Below are positions 42,920 through 53,442 of a stretch of DNA of 64,000 nucleotides, piece by piece. Source of the stretch: Leptospira montravelensis (lineage in GTDB: Bacteria; Spirochaetota; Leptospiria; Leptospirales; Leptospiraceae). How positions within the stretch are numbered: the stretch's first letter is position 1; every line of letters begins with the position of its first letter. Both the position numbers and the translations under genes were made by a program. Under the pieces are notes generated by a model. That model had not been told where the DNA came from, did no database searches, and saw nothing but the letters and a program-made list of their open reading frames with translations. The stretch covers positions 211,501 to 275,500 of the forward strand of contig NZ_RQFO01000016.1 of assembly GCF_004770045.1 (NCBI RefSeq). Direction: 5' to 3'.

Positions 42920-43858
42920 ATGTACAATTTGTATTCCCTAAGAAACAAACGTCCGCTTGTTTCCACTAAACATAAATTTTACGTTTTGATTGTGTTTCTT
43001 TTGTTTGGCTCTTCGATTACGGCCGATGAAAATGTGGCACCTGCTAGCATTCACGATAAAAAAGGAAATTGGAATATCCAATGGGGTTATAATAGAGATT
43101 ATTATACTCAAAGTGATATTAACTTTCGGGGACCCGGTTACAATTACAGTTTAAAGTCAGTCGATGCCAGGGATAAACCAGAGTCTTTTAAAGCTGATGT
43201 TTATCTAAATCCAACCAAATTTGAGATCCCACAGTACAATTTAAAATTCAGTTATTTTTTTACTGATCGATTCTTTTTATCCTTTGGCGAAGATCACATG
43301 AAATATGTGGTAACTCAAGGCCAACCGGTTAAATATTCAGGTTATATTGATCCCGGTGTCATCGCAAAAAACCAGATGGCCTTATCCACAGAAGCTGCCC
43401 TTTTTATTTACCTGTTCCCAAATCATGTTCAGGAAATGGCAGGTTATCATGGAGGAGACCAAACCATCGCACTAACTCCCGATATATTAAAGTACGAACA
43501 TACCGATGGATTAAATTACTTATTTTTAGATTTTGGATGGATCACTCCCCTTTATACTTCGGCCGATGGATTGAGTGGTATTAGTTTAGTATCCTCCATT
43601 GGTGGTGGTCCTGTGGTATGTCGTAGTGACGTACGCGTGTTAGGTAAAGGACAAAACAACAACTTCCATCTTTCTGGTTATGGTGTTTCGGGATATGTTG
43701 CAACTCGTTATGAATTTTCACGCACTTACTTTCTTGAATTCGGTGGAAAAGGTGGGTATATAGATCTCACCGATGTTTTGACCAGTGGGGGTTCCAACCG
43801 TGCTTCTCAAAATTTTGGATTTTTAGAACTGATTCTCTCTGGCGGAATTGCGATTTAG
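42920..43858 (+). CDS. Putative outer-membrane beta-barrel protein
   Basis: This is a 312-residue exported protein: signal peptide (hydrophobic 23-36, cleavage after TA), then alternating beta-strand composition with many aromatic-Gly strands (NWNIQWGYNRDYYTQ, LKFSYFFTDRFFLSFGEDH, YVATRYEFSRTYFLEFGGKGGYI) ending in LELILSGGIAI with a hydrophobic C-terminal strand. This is typical of outer-membrane barrels. No family is recognised. The upstream gap (about 145 bases) has no gene. Confidence 0.7.
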   Translation: MYNLYSLRNKRPLVSTKHKFYVLIVFLLFGSSITADENVAPASIHDKKGNWNIQWGYNRDYYTQSDINFRGPGYNYSLKSVDARDKPESFKADVYLNPTKFEIPQYNLKFSYFFTDRFFLSFGEDHMKYVVTQGQPVKYSGYIDPGVIAKNQMALSTEAALFIYLFPNHVQEMAGYHGGDQTIALTPDILKYEHTDGLNYLFLDFGWITPLYTSADGLSGISLVSSIGGGPVVCRSDVRVLGKGQNNNFHLSGYGVSGYVATRYEFSRTYFLEFGGKGGYIDLTDVLTSGGSNRASQNFGFLELILSGGIAI

Positions 43859-43910
43859 AATTTTTGATTTAATGGATTGATTTTGTTTAAGCTAAAATTT
43901 ACGTAGATTC

Positions 43911-44429
43911 ATGAATGAATCCATTATTTTTGAAATCTCTGTCCAATCGTTTAAAAGAGGACTTGGAAATTTAATTAAAATTTTAGAAAAAGCAGAAATC
44001 CATTCGGAAACAAAAAAGTTTCCTTTTGAGAATTTACTGAATGCAAGACTATTCCCAGACCAATTCCCATTAACTAAACAAATCCAAATTGCCTGTGATA
44101 CTGCCAAACTTTGTGTGGCACGTATTACAGCAAAAGATGCGCCCGTTCATGAAGATTCAGAAACAACTTTAGCGGAACTAAAAACTCGAATTGGTTCTGT
44201 GATCCAATATTTAGAAACCTATAAGGCAGAAGATTTTAAATCTGTTTCCGAAATCAAAGTATCCCAACCAAGATGGGAAGGAAAATATTTGACTGGTTTT
44301 GAATATCTTACCCATCACGCAATCCCAAACTTTTACTTCCACATAACAACTGCCTATGCGATCCTTAGACACAATGGAGTTGAAATTGGCAAAAAAGATT
44401 ATTTGGGTGAGATGCCATTTAAGAAATAA
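43911..44429 (+). CDS. DUF1993 family protein
   Basis: This is a 172-residue cytoplasmic helical protein matching DUF1993, a DinB-like fold of unknown function: FEISVQSFKRGLGNLIKILEKAE (8-30), FPLTKQIQIACDTAK (about 52-66) and LTGFEYLTHHAIPNFYFHITTAYAILRHNGVEIGKKDYLG (about 125-165). The His residues (HHAIPNFYFH) fit metal-binding positions of the DinB-type fold. A terminator follows. Confidence 0.88.
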   Translation: MNESIIFEISVQSFKRGLGNLIKILEKAEIHSETKKFPFENLLNARLFPDQFPLTKQIQIACDTAKLCVARITAKDAPVHEDSETTLAELKTRIGSVIQYLETYKAEDFKSVSEIKVSQPRWEGKYLTGFEYLTHHAIPNFYFHITTAYAILRHNGVEIGKKDYLGEMPFKK

Positions 44430-44455
44430 ATGATATTTCTTTTTAAGAATTCTAT

Positions 44456-44480
44456 GGGCTCTAATACAATGAGCCCTTTT
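44456..44480 (+). terminator. Rho-independent terminator after the DUF1993 gene
   Basis: GGGCTC pairs with GAGCCC across a 9-base loop, followed by TTTT. The rest of the gap up to 44634 contains no credible gene. Confidence 0.75.
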
Positions 44481-44634
44481 GAATTAAATTAGAATTGCCA
44501 CCTGTAACAGAACACAATTGTTTCCGTAAACTTCTTACTATGACCTTAGCCCTGGTGGAATCATATCAATTCCGTTTCTCCATCTTTTCAACATAGTTGA
44601 CATATTTTTCATAATTGAGAGAGTTGTCAATATT

Positions 44635-45774
44635 ATGAAAAAACAAATAACTTTAATTTTTCGGTGTAAAAGTGTTAAATTAAATTTCGTGTTATTGCTT
44701 CAAAAATCTACACCTAAACTTTTAATCGGATTTTTCTATTTATTCATTAGCTCCTGTTCCTTTCATAATACTTATATCGCAGATCATTTGATTAAAAAAC
44801 AAATCGTCAAAAATACTTCCGAACACAGCGAAAGAAATTGGCTTTCCGACGGAAAAATTCATCTCATCACGATTGGAACAGGTTCTCCTCGAGCGGATGA
44901 AAAAAGAATGCAAACTTCAACTGCAATCATCACCGATGGAAATTTTTTGATTTTTGATGCAGGATCAGGCACTTCCATTGCTGCCGAAAGACAACATCTG
45001 CCTATGGATCAGATGAATGCAATTTTTATAACACATTTTCATTCCGATCATATTGCCGATGTCCCGATGATGGTCAATAGTAGTTGGAGATTAGGAAGGA
45101 AACACAATCTCCCTGTTTTAGGTCCAGAAGGAACGATTAAAGTTGTAGATGGTATCAATCAATTTATGTCCTTTGATGCAACATATCGCCATAAAAATGG
45201 AGATGGAAACTCTTCAATTTCATTTGCAAAAGCAATCGGAAAAGAAATTCCAACCCCTAACGAGAAAGTAAAATCATTGTTATTCGAAGGTTTAAATGGA
45301 TTAAAAGTATATTGTTTTACCGTATCACATTCTCCAGTCGAACCTGCGTTTGGTTATTTGATCCAACACAAGGGGAAATCAATTGTTATCAGTGGTGATA
45401 CAAGAAAAAGTGAAAATCTTGAATACTTCTCAGAAAATGCCGACATCCTTGTTCACGAGGCTATAAATAAACAAATTTTAAAAAAATTTCTAGAAGTCAC
45501 AGTCCAATATCCAGATGATACTTCGATGCAAATTGCAGCTACAACGGCAGTCCGTGTTATGGATTATCATTCCTCTCCGTTAGATGCAGCTGAGATAGCT
45601 CAGAAAGCAAATGTCAAAACATTAGTTTATACCCATATCACTCCTACACTCGGACCTTTTCTTGCAAGAACCTTCATTACTGTTCCAATGTTTCTAGAAG
45701 GAGTTTCTAATGTTTACAAAGGTGAAGTGATTATAGCGGATGATGGATTCCATTATGAACTGAACACACGCTAA
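44635..45774 (+). CDS. Metallo-beta-lactamase-fold lipoprotein
   Basis: This is a 379-residue protein with a long N-terminal signal region ending in FISSC (about Cys41), followed by an MBL fold of the RNase Z/arylsulfatase-like branch. It has ITIGTGSPRADEKR, the metal site THFHSDHIADVPM (about 138-150), VSHSPVEPAFGYLI, ISGDTRKSENL (Asp ligand) and VYTHITPTLGP (final His). All Zn ligands appear present. As it is exported, it is not a tRNA-processing RNase Z; the substrate is unknown. The NTF2-like gene follows after 22 bases. Confidence 0.85.
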   Translation: MKKQITLIFRCKSVKLNFVLLLQKSTPKLLIGFFYLFISSCSFHNTYIADHLIKKQIVKNTSEHSERNWLSDGKIHLITIGTGSPRADEKRMQTSTAIITDGNFLIFDAGSGTSIAAERQHLPMDQMNAIFITHFHSDHIADVPMMVNSSWRLGRKHNLPVLGPEGTIKVVDGINQFMSFDATYRHKNGDGNSSISFAKAIGKEIPTPNEKVKSLLFEGLNGLKVYCFTVSHSPVEPAFGYLIQHKGKSIVISGDTRKSENLEYFSENADILVHEAINKQILKKFLEVTVQYPDDTSMQIAATTAVRVMDYHSSPLDAAEIAQKANVKTLVYTHITPTLGPFLARTFITVPMFLEGVSNVYKGEVIIADDGFHYELNTR

Positions 45775-45796
45775 TTTAGCAAATGGCTTAACAATC

Positions 45797-46522
45797 GTGA
45801 AAAACTTTACTAACGAAAATAAAAACAGTTTCAAGATTAAAACATTATTACTATTAATAGTGTTTTCCGCAAGACCTACAATGCCGGAAAATTTACAATT
45901 TTTAGAAACCAAATCAAAATTAGAAATTGCATCCAATATTTCTTCTTTTGCCTATCGAGACTCAGCTCGGTGGGAAGAATTAGAAGATCTTTTCCAAAAA
46001 GATGCAACGATCTCTATCAGTTGGTTTGATGGAGCGGCGAAAAGTTTTGTAGAAAAATCTCGCCTAATGGTAGATAGTGGAACTCCACCAACAAAACATT
46101 GGATCTCCTCTCCTAGGATCACCCTTTGTGGAAACCGTGCCTTGAGTGAAGCAGATGTGATGATTATGGTTCGAAGTAATACGGGGCCAATCGAACTGGA
46201 TGTAACTTCTTACACACGGTTTTATGATCAATTTGAACTGGATGAAGATGGTCGCTGGCGTATCCACAAAAGAATTGGTATTTATGAAAAGGATCGATTC
46301 GATCCTGTAGGCCCCTCCTTTCTATTTTGGGCTGCTTATTTATTTATTCCCCTCAGCAAATATCCAAAAGAACTACGCCATCTGGCTTTTGGATTAGAGC
46401 GAAATGGTCTTTCTCTCGTACCAAATGTAATCACGTCTGGAAGTGCAAACGAAAAAATCTTAAAACAAAATGCTTGGGAATGGAGTGGATGTGAAAAATT
46501 TCCAAACGCAAAACAACCATGA
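45797..46522 (+). CDS. NTF2/SnoaL-like protein
   Basis: This is a 241-residue protein containing an NTF2-like alpha+beta barrel (about 35-155): LEIASNISSFAYRDSARWEELEDLFQKDATISISWF, DVTSYTRFYDQFELDEDGRWRIHKRIGIYEKD. This resembles SnoaL_4 proteins (small cyclases, dehydratases). A C-terminal part (about 160-240) is unfamiliar. GTG at 45797 gives a signal-like N-terminus (KIKTLLLLIVFSA); ATG 45881 (MPENLQFLE) would make it cytoplasmic. Neither has a clear RBS. It ends 10 bases before the convergent SDR gene. Confidence 0.75.
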   Translation: MKNFTNENKNSFKIKTLLLLIVFSARPTMPENLQFLETKSKLEIASNISSFAYRDSARWEELEDLFQKDATISISWFDGAAKSFVEKSRLMVDSGTPPTKHWISSPRITLCGNRALSEADVMIMVRSNTGPIELDVTSYTRFYDQFELDEDGRWRIHKRIGIYEKDRFDPVGPSFLFWAAYLFIPLSKYPKELRHLAFGLERNGLSLVPNVITSGSANEKILKQNAWEWSGCEKFPNAKQP

Positions 46523-46532
46523 AGTGAACAGG

Positions 46533-47357
46533 TTACACAACTTTTACTCTTGGAATCAACTTAGCGAACAATCTTGGAAAGTATTTATGTAGAAAAATGG
46601 CAAATTTTTCTTTTGGACGAGCAATGACTACTTCCAACCTTCCACTTTCAATCGCCGATATGATTTGTTTTGCGCACACGCGAGAATCGATCCCTTCTTG
46701 AATTCCAGGGTCAACCTTTCCATGTTTAGAACCATCTCCAGAATATGCATTTTCCGAAATATTGGTTTTAATGAATCCAGGATATACTAAAGTAATTTTT
46801 ATATTATGATTTGTATTTTCTGCGCGAAGGGCTTCATAAAAACCAGTCAGCGCAAATTTTGAAGAGGAATATCCAGTACGATAAGGAACACCAAATTTTC
46901 CAGCAATGCTTGCGATACTAACAATATGACCTTTATTCTGTTTTCTAAAATAAGGTAACAAAGCCAGTGAAAGAGAGATATTACCAAAGAAATTGATATT
47001 CATAAGCGATTGGTATGTTGACAAACTAGTCTCATGAGCTAACGAACGTTGGCTGATTCCACCATTATTGATTAACACATCGATACTTCCAAATTTTTGC
47101 AGTATTAATTCTGGAAATTCTACTAACGTAGTATATTTTTCTAAATCTAGAGGTAAAATTAAACAATTCTCGTCTGACAATCCTGATTGGCTTTTTACTC
47201 TCTCCAATTCCGTTTTACGACGGGCAGAAAGTACAAGTTTAACACCTGTTTCCTTTAATTCTTGCACTAAAGCCTCTCCGATACCAGAAGAAGCCCCCGT
47301 AATCCAAACAACTTTTCCATTCCAAAACATATTTTTATGATCCAACAATAATTTCAT
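46533..47357 (-). CDS. Short-chain dehydrogenase/reductase
   Basis: This is a 274-residue classical SDR: cofactor motif TGASSGIG (20-27), SARRKTE following beta-2 (which suggests NADP), NNGG (about 97-100), catalytic Ser in [12 protein letters not shown], and YSSSK (about 166-170). It resembles DHRS7-type enzymes. Its start overlaps the FAH-family stop by ATGA, as the fourth gene in a putative aromatic-degradation operon, where it may oxidise or reduce a ring-fission or ring-precursor alcohol. Confidence 0.88.
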   Translation of the reverse strand: MKLLLDHKNMFWNGKVVWITGASSGIGEALVQELKETGVKLVLSARRKTELERVKSQSGLSDENCLILPLDLEKYTTLVEFPELILQKFGSIDVLINNGGISQRSLAHETSLSTYQSLMNINFFGNISLSLALLPYFRKQNKGHIVSIASIAGKFGVPYRTGYSSSKFALTGFYEALRAENTNHNIKITLVYPGFIKTNISENAYSGDGSKHGKVDPGIQEGIDSRVCAKQIISAIESGRLEVVIARPKEKFAIFLHKYFPRLFAKLIPRVKVV

Positions 47358-48304
47358 TTTTCTTGGACTACCTTTAATATTTGGTCTCCCAAATCAATTC
47401 GACGGTCCGCAGTTCTTATGGAAGAACGAATGGTATCACCAGGCTGCAAGTATTCAGTTCGTTTTAATTGGCCTTTTATAAAAAGTTCCCATTTCCTTTT
47501 TTCCGAAAGTAAGGCAGCGATTTTCTGTACCAGTTTTCCTGGGGCTCTTAGGGCACAACCAGAAGGTGTGCCTGTTAATAAAACATCACCTGGCATTATA
47601 TCGCAAAATTGAGATAACTCTTGGATGGTTTCTTCAGGTTTATAAACCAAACCAGCAATAGAATCGTGTTGGCGTATGCGATCATTGACAAGTAAGGTAA
47701 GTTCTAAATTTTCTAATAATGAAACATCTCCTTCTTCTAATACTGCTAGTATTGGACCTGCGGGAAGAAAACTACGGTATGATTTTCCTTTGTACCACTG
47801 CATCTGAGGGAGTTGGATATCTCGAGCAGATATGTCATTGGCCATAAACAAAGCAGAAACATAGTCACTTAGTTTGAATGAATTACTTTCCAGCGATTGA
47901 TTGATTGGCTTTCCAAATACCAACCCAAGTTCAATCTCATAATCAAGTAACCTAACATGATTTGGTCGAATCACTTCACCGACTGGAGGAGACAAAGAAG
48001 CATCTGATTTTGTGAAAAACAAATTATATTTTTTTTCTTTTGGATTTAGTCCTGACTCTATCAAATGTTGTTCGTAGTTTGCTCCTTGACAAATGATTTG
48101 GCATGGCGCTGTAATCGGGGAAAGAAGAGATACTTCTTCTAAAGATAATTTGGAAGACTCCGAAATTTTTGGTTTGGTTTTTACAAATTCCAAAAATTCT
48201 TTAGTATTCAAATCACCAGCCAACAGAGGAAACAATTTTCCATTTTCCCATTTAGCCCAATCAATCTTTTTCTCTTTTTCAAAACGTATATAATTTGTAG
48301 CCAT
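47354..48304 (-). CDS. Fumarylacetoacetate hydrolase family protein
   Basis: This is a 316-residue FAH-superfamily enzyme; these hydrolyse C-C bonds in beta-diketones or (de)hydrate 2-oxo-acids. The metal site is visible: [10 protein letters not shown] (two Glu) and [22 protein letters not shown] (Asp and Lys), with [10 protein letters not shown] near the C-terminus. In the meta-cleavage context it could split an acylpyruvate-like ring-fission product. It starts 16 bases after the dioxygenase gene (GAAGGAAG as RBS) and overlaps the SDR gene. Confidence 0.9.
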   Translation of the reverse strand: MATNYIRFEKEKKIDWAKWENGKLFPLLAGDLNTKEFLEFVKTKPKISESSKLSLEEVSLLSPITAPCQIICQGANYEQHLIESGLNPKEKKYNLFFTKSDASLSPPVGEVIRPNHVRLLDYEIELGLVFGKPINQSLESNSFKLSDYVSALFMANDISARDIQLPQMQWYKGKSYRSFLPAGPILAVLEEGDVSLLENLELTLLVNDRIRQHDSIAGLVYKPEETIQELSQFCDIMPGDVLLTGTPSGCALRAPGKLVQKIAALLSEKRKWELFIKGQLKRTEYLQPGDTIRSSIRTADRRIDLGDQILKVVQEK

Positions 48305-48320
48305 ATCATCTTCCTTCTTG

Positions 48321-49442
48321 TTAATACTGAATCCATTTTCTCGGTGAGATTTTCATCGTTTTTTTAAGCGAAATTAAATTACCAATTTTAATGTTCCGAC
48401 CGCTGAATTTTCCTTTTATGAGAGAATAAATTTTGTCCAAAGTTAACTTTGAGTCTAAAAAATTTTCTGGCATATCCTGTCCCCATTGGTATAAACTTTT
48501 ACGATTCACCAAATGGTAACTAACAGGAATTGTGTTATCAAACTTATCACCATCAGAGTAATGTTCAACGAGCATACCTGCAGGATCTCTATGGTAATCA
48601 AAAATTTGACTCCCTAAAAGATGCCTCCCGATACCCCATGCTGGTTTCCAACCCTTCTCCAATAACCATTCTCTTCCTTTTGCTACTTCATCTAAATCTT
48701 CTAATTCAAATGCACAATGTTCCAATCGATCATCAGGACCATTTGCAATAACTATCGTATGATGATCTGTTAGCTGATTTCCTAAATCACAACGTAAAAA
48801 CACAATGACTGGTTCTTTAGAATCAGGAAGAATTTGAATATCTGATGGTATCAAGCCAAAAGTGTCGCAATACCATTGCGCATTTTTAAAAAATTCCTGT
48901 TTAAGTAAAACGGCATGTCCCAATCGCAAAATCTTGGCGGCTCCCCTATCGAAAGGACTCGGTTGATTGATTCTATCTGTTTGATTTGGTGTATTCCATT
49001 GTTTTCGTTTCCTGTTTATTTTTGGTAATGGAATTTGAAAATTCGAGTTCAAAACTGCATCAACAGAAAGACCAGATGGATCAGGTATATTTATTGTAGG
49101 ATAAAAATTTGAACTAGCAAACCTACCATTTTCCAAATACACTGCACCCTTCAAATCCTTTAGCTTCGCAAGTTCTTCGTTAGATGAAATATACATTCCA
49201 AGGCCAAGTAAAACATCCTCATGATGTTTTTCAATTGACCAACAAGGCCATTCGGTGTTCAATCCATGAAACAAGATTCTATTTTCAGTTTGTTCTAATA
49301 AACTTAAACCAAAATCAAGATAATATTGAGTGGCCATTTTTAAATTCTTTCTACCAAGTCGAATGTAAGCAATGTCCCGAGCTTTACTCAATGGATTTTT
49401 TGCTTTTACTGGGCATGGTGATTTGGAACTGTTTTTTGTCAT
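48321..49442 (-). CDS. VOC-family extradiol dioxygenase
   Basis: This is a 373-residue two-domain vicinal-oxygen-chelate protein, of the size of class I extradiol dioxygenases. The C-terminal module has the Fe ligands in order: His in LRLGHAVLL (about 192), His in [11 protein letters not shown] (about 246) and Glu in [12 protein letters not shown] (about 301). The N-terminal module (about 25-130) is the structural repeat. It should open a catechol ring, but the substrate cannot be read from the sequence. It overlaps the monooxygenase stop by ATGA. Confidence 0.85.
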   Translation of the reverse strand: MTKNSSKSPCPVKAKNPLSKARDIAYIRLGRKNLKMATQYYLDFGLSLLEQTENRILFHGLNTEWPCWSIEKHHEDVLLGLGMYISSNEELAKLKDLKGAVYLENGRFASSNFYPTINIPDPSGLSVDAVLNSNFQIPLPKINRKRKQWNTPNQTDRINQPSPFDRGAAKILRLGHAVLLKQEFFKNAQWYCDTFGLIPSDIQILPDSKEPVIVFLRCDLGNQLTDHHTIVIANGPDDRLEHCAFELEDLDEVAKGREWLLEKGWKPAWGIGRHLLGSQIFDYHRDPAGMLVEHYSDGDKFDNTIPVSYHLVNRKSLYQWGQDMPENFLDSKLTLDKIYSLIKGKFSGRNIKIGNLISLKKTMKISPRKWIQY

Positions 49443-51049
49443 ACATTCGTCTCTAAATAAATTTTATAAAACTCAAGGATCGTTTGGTTTGTATTTTCTT
49501 TGCTAAAAACAGCGGCAACAATTCGATCAGGGCGTAAAATGACGAACCGATCCAATCCACCAAAAGCAGAGAAAAAAGCAGAGGTTATATCTTCGGCACT
49601 GGGTAAATAAGATCCTTGTTGATAAAAACTTTGTTGGTTTGAAAAAAATAGCGTTTTACCTCCCATTTGTTCCCAAAGGGATTTAGTGTATTCATCCAAA
49701 ACACTCAAAGGATGTGTGCCATATCCTATTATATAAAGCGACTGTCCAAACAAATCATCTGATAATATGAAAGTTCCGTTTGGCAACTTAACTGGCGCTT
49801 GAGGAAAAATTGATCCCACTTTAATTTTTGTTTTTGTAAGTTTTTTGTTTTTTATAAACAGTCCATGTTTGAATGAATTTTCTGGTCTAATCCTTAAATC
49901 AAAAATAAACTGCTTCAGAGGTGTATAATATAATAATTTAAATATAGTGTCACGAATAATTGCCTTGATTTTACTTCTAGTCATTATGATAGAACCAAGT
50001 AACACTGCTAATCGAATTGTTTTTTTTGCATGCGGTCTTCTTTCTGTGTGATAACTAGAAAGTATTTTAGAAGCTGCAGTTTTATTGATAACAGCTGACA
50101 ACTTCCATGAAAGATTTATACTGTCCCTGATTCCACTTACAAGACCTTGGCCTGCAAAAGGAGGAGTGAGATGAGCAGCATCCCCTAACAAAAATATTTT
50201 ACCTTTACCCATCCAATCCACAGTTTTTGCCTGAAATCGGTAAACTGCGATTCTTTCTACATCCATTTGGGAAACATCACCCCAAGGTTTCATTAATTCA
50301 CGAACCTTATCGGGTTTTTCCATTTCTTCTTTTGTTTCACCTTCATGTAGTAGAAACTCCCATCTCTCTGAACCATTTGGTCCCGGCACATGGGCCACCG
50401 GACGTTTGGGATCACAAATAAACTCTACTTTATTTAACAGATTGGGAAGTTTGGTAATGTCCAATATCAGCCAATCTTCTTTGTATGAAGATCCTAACAT
50501 GGACCAACCTTGATTTTCTCTAACTGTGCTACGGGCTCCATCACAACCTAACAGAAAACCTGTGGTAATTTTACAAGCAACCCCTTGACATTTTACATTC
50601 ACTATAATATTGGATTCTGATTCAATATGAGAAATATATGTACACTCTGACCATAAGCGAACGTGAGAAAATCGTTTTAAACCATTTCTCAGGATCCTCT
50701 CTAACTCCGGCTGATAAATGGATACTAAACGCGGATGGCAATCCAAAGAGCCTAAGGAATTAACTTTAGCAAATCGCCCTCCAAAGGGAGATATGAGTTC
50801 AATTCCGGAAATCGATGGCATTGATGCTGCGATCTCTTCCCCAAATCCTGCTGCTTGCAAAACCCTCAAAGCGTCTTGGTCTAAAGATATGGCCCTGGGT
50901 ATTTCTAAAATCCTTGGATTCTGATCGATTAAGAGCACAGGAATTCCCTGAAGACCTAAAAGATTGGCTGTGAGTACGCCTACAGGACCTGCACCAACGA
51001 TCACTACATTGGGTGTATTCAGATTTTTATTTTCTACCGACCGTTCCAT
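49439..51049 (-). CDS. FAD-dependent aromatic monooxygenase (MhpA-like)
   Basis: This is a 536-residue class A flavoprotein hydroxylase. It has NVVIVGAGPVGVLTANLLG (Rossmann, 14-32), CDGARSTVRE (the DG motif, about 165-175) and FLLGDAAHLTPPFAGQGLVSGIRDSINLSWKL (GD motif, about 283-315), then a thioredoxin-like C-terminal domain (about 400-536). This is the layout of MhpA/PheA-type phenol and 3-hydroxyphenylpropionate hydroxylases. I place the start at 51049 (AAGGA 10 bases upstream); an ATG at 51085 lacks an RBS. It is the first gene of a four-gene operon. Confidence 0.88.
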   Translation of the reverse strand: MERSVENKNLNTPNVVIVGAGPVGVLTANLLGLQGIPVLLIDQNPRILEIPRAISLDQDALRVLQAAGFGEEIAASMPSISGIELISPFGGRFAKVNSLGSLDCHPRLVSIYQPELERILRNGLKRFSHVRLWSECTYISHIESESNIIVNVKCQGVACKITTGFLLGCDGARSTVRENQGWSMLGSSYKEDWLILDITKLPNLLNKVEFICDPKRPVAHVPGPNGSERWEFLLHEGETKEEMEKPDKVRELMKPWGDVSQMDVERIAVYRFQAKTVDWMGKGKIFLLGDAAHLTPPFAGQGLVSGIRDSINLSWKLSAVINKTAASKILSSYHTERRPHAKKTIRLAVLLGSIIMTRSKIKAIIRDTIFKLLYYTPLKQFIFDLRIRPENSFKHGLFIKNKKLTKTKIKVGSIFPQAPVKLPNGTFILSDDLFGQSLYIIGYGTHPLSVLDEYTKSLWEQMGGKTLFFSNQQSFYQQGSYLPSAEDITSAFFSAFGGLDRFVILRPDRIVAAVFSKENTNQTILEFYKIYLETNV

Positions 51050-51304
51050 AAATGTAGAATCCTTCTTTTTTGAGAGTATTCTCATTTATGGATAAAATGT
51101 CAATATTTTAAAATGTGTAAAACCGGATGAATTGGTAGGAAGTCACCTAGTTTTCCCTTGGGAAACAATACTGCGAAGAATGGACCATATTGGATTTTAA
51201 GACTGGGAATTGATGGTAGGAGATAAGAAACAACTCAAATCGTATACAAAATCAATGGAAACGATCTAGTTACATTTAAATGATTAGAAATTAAATATCA
51301 GAAA

Positions 51305-51982
51305 TTAGGAATTTGAATTCCAAACTTTTTCATGGGCACGAGTGACTATGTTCTTAGCGTTCGTATGTGTTAGACCAAAGGCTCTCAATACTAAAACAAT
51401 CATATCTACATCGTGGGTTTTATAATTTGCTCTCCCTTCTAGAATATTACGGATTCCATAATGAATTGCACCAACAAACAATGCCAAGGCGGAATCTTGG
51501 GAATCAATTGTAAATTTCCCAGAAGCCACAGCTTTTTTCAAATCACGTAGAGGATAGGCTCTAAGGATCTCACTCATTCTTGGTGCCACAGATGCCACTC
51601 GAATGAGAGCCCAAGCCCAATCGGAATCGTTTCTGGCTTTTTTTAAAAAATGGACAGCACCAAATGCCAAACGTTCTACTTCATTTTGTATGTCGACCAT
51701 GAGAATGTCAGCTTCGGCTGCTACTTGTTCTGCTAACATCAGAGCCGAGGCATCTAATAATTCTTCTTTAGTTTTAAAATAATTATAAATGGTACCGTTT
51801 GCAACTTCTGCTTCTACAGCTACTTCGGCAATGGAAGTTTCTCCTGCATCTTTCAAGGCAAACAATCGTAACGCTGCATTCATAATTTGCGCCCGTGTTC
51901 TTTCTTTTTTGGGAAGCAAAGTTTTTTTGGATTTTAAAACAGCCACAAACTCTATCAATTTTGAACAACGTTTGCTTAACAA
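51305..51982 (-). CDS. TetR-family transcriptional regulator
   Basis: This is a 225-residue regulator. The helix-turn-helix (about 28-72) reads RAQIMNAALRLFALKDAGETSIAEVAVEAEVANGTIYNYFKTKEELL, a textbook TetR motif; the rest is a helical ligand domain. It lies 255 bases upstream of the monooxygenase operon on the same strand and is the obvious candidate for its control. The start is unclear: 51982 is TTG, and the first ATG lies inside the HTH, so a GTG around residue 13 is also possible. Confidence 0.85.
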   Translation of the reverse strand: MLSKRCSKLIEFVAVLKSKKTLLPKKERTRAQIMNAALRLFALKDAGETSIAEVAVEAEVANGTIYNYFKTKEELLDASALMLAEQVAAEADILMVDIQNEVERLAFGAVHFLKKARNDSDWAWALIRVASVAPRMSEILRAYPLRDLKKAVASGKFTIDSQDSALALFVGAIHYGIRNILEGRANYKTHDVDMIVLVLRAFGLTHTNAKNIVTRAHEKVWNSNS

Positions 51983-52171
51983 CTACAATTTTGAGAGATG
52001 ACTCAGTTTTTAAAAAATCGATACGGGTAAACATAGAATCACCGAAGACATTCGTTTTAGTCTACCAGCAATGGATGCGAGGATTTGATCTGACAATTCT
52101 TTAGTCCCTCGATTCTCAGCAGGAAAATTATTTACAGAGGATTAAAATGAGTTTCATTGGGATTAAGTCTG

Positions 52172-52936
52172 ATGTTACCAACGGTTTTTGAATACAAACC
52201 TCGACTTCAACTCACACCTTATGTGGAAAGTTATCTCCTCATCCAATGTGAGGAAAGTTTTAGTAAATCTATCATTCCGCACCATTCATTTGTTTTGACC
52301 ATCAAACTCAAAGGAAATCATCACTACCAAATCCATTCGGATTCTAGAAGTTTGCCGATTGTTTCTTTGTCGGGTTTACGCAAAACAGTAAAACATAATA
52401 CACTTTCGAAAGGAACGGAAATTTTGATTGTTAAGTTCCAACCTTGGGGTGCTTTTTCTTTTTTCAATATGTCGATGAATGAACTGAATGAAGTTGGGAC
52501 TTCTGGATATGATTTATGGAATCAATCATATTTAAATGAGATGTATGCTCGATTGTTGGAAACAAAGGATAATCATTCCAAAATAGATCATGTTGAGAAT
52601 TTTTTATTAAAAATGATCAAAAAACAAACCATTGATAAACGTATTTTAGAAGCAATTTCACAAATGAATCTGTCACAAGGGAAAATCAAAATCAATGAGA
52701 TTGCTTCTATTGTGAATTTGAGTATTGATACTTTTGAAAAAAATTTTCGAGAAATTATAGGAGGCACACCTAAACAATTTTCATCTATCATACGAATGAA
52801 TTCTGCAATTCGAGCAATTCCAACATACAATTCTTTCACAAGACTTGCTTATGATTTTGGATATTTTGACCAATCCCATTTCATAAAAGAATTCAAATCG
52901 TTCACAGGCAAAACACCCACACAATTTTTGACTTAA
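52172..52936 (+). CDS. AraC-family regulator
   Basis: This is a 254-residue regulator with an N-terminal cupin-like ligand domain (VESYLLIQCEESFSKSIIPHHS) and C-terminal tandem HTHs (about 165-254): KINEIASIVNLSIDTFEKNFREIIGGTPKQF and LAYDFGYFDQSHFIKEFKSFTGKTPTQFL, the classic AraC signature. The start is ATG 52172; a TTG 15 bases upstream is less likely. The next gene (DUF1761), 89 bases downstream, may be its target. Confidence 0.88.
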   Translation: MLPTVFEYKPRLQLTPYVESYLLIQCEESFSKSIIPHHSFVLTIKLKGNHHYQIHSDSRSLPIVSLSGLRKTVKHNTLSKGTEILIVKFQPWGAFSFFNMSMNELNEVGTSGYDLWNQSYLNEMYARLLETKDNHSKIDHVENFLLKMIKKQTIDKRILEAISQMNLSQGKIKINEIASIVNLSIDTFEKNFREIIGGTPKQFSSIIRMNSAIRAIPTYNSFTRLAYDFGYFDQSHFIKEFKSFTGKTPTQFLT

Positions 52937-53025
52937 AAAATCAATCCACCCTGATTTTTTACAATCTCTCCTTTCAAAAATCCGCTATAAAGATTCAATA
53001 CTTATCTACCAAAGGAAGATTGTTT

Positions 53026-53442
53026 ATGTTACAAATATTTTTAAGTTTAAATTGGATTGCTATAGGATTGGCATTCCTAGTCTATTTTTTTCTAGGTTAT
53101 GTTTGGTTTACCATTTTATTTGAAAAACCATATAGAATATCTCTCGGAAAGGAAAATGAAACGCCTGCGCCGTTAACAGCAATATTTATCATTGGGCCCG
53201 GAATTTGTACTCTATTCAATTTAGTCACTACTGCCGTTTTGTTCTACGCTTTGCAAATCAACGAAATGGCCGAAGCGCTCCGATGGGGATCTTTGATTGG
53301 CATTGGATACTTGTCAGCCAATACCTTTACTATTGCGATCAATCCGAACATTCCTAGGCCCATTCTATATGGTATCATTTCCAGTGCCTATCACTTCGTA
53401 GGAATCAATATCGCTGCTATGATTTTGGTTCAAATTTTTTAA
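53026..53442 (+). CDS. DUF1761 membrane protein
   Basis: This is a 138-residue protein with four membrane helices (about 8-28, 50-72, 82-105, 115-136) and the DUF1761 pattern LGYVWFTILFEKPY near residue 27. The function is unknown. AAGGAAG stands 7 bases before the ATG at 53026, which decides against the TTG two codons earlier. Confidence 0.85.
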   Translation: MLQIFLSLNWIAIGLAFLVYFFLGYVWFTILFEKPYRISLGKENETPAPLTAIFIIGPGICTLFNLVTTAVLFYALQINEMAEALRWGSLIGIGYLSANTFTIAINPNIPRPILYGIISSAYHFVGINIAAMILVQIF

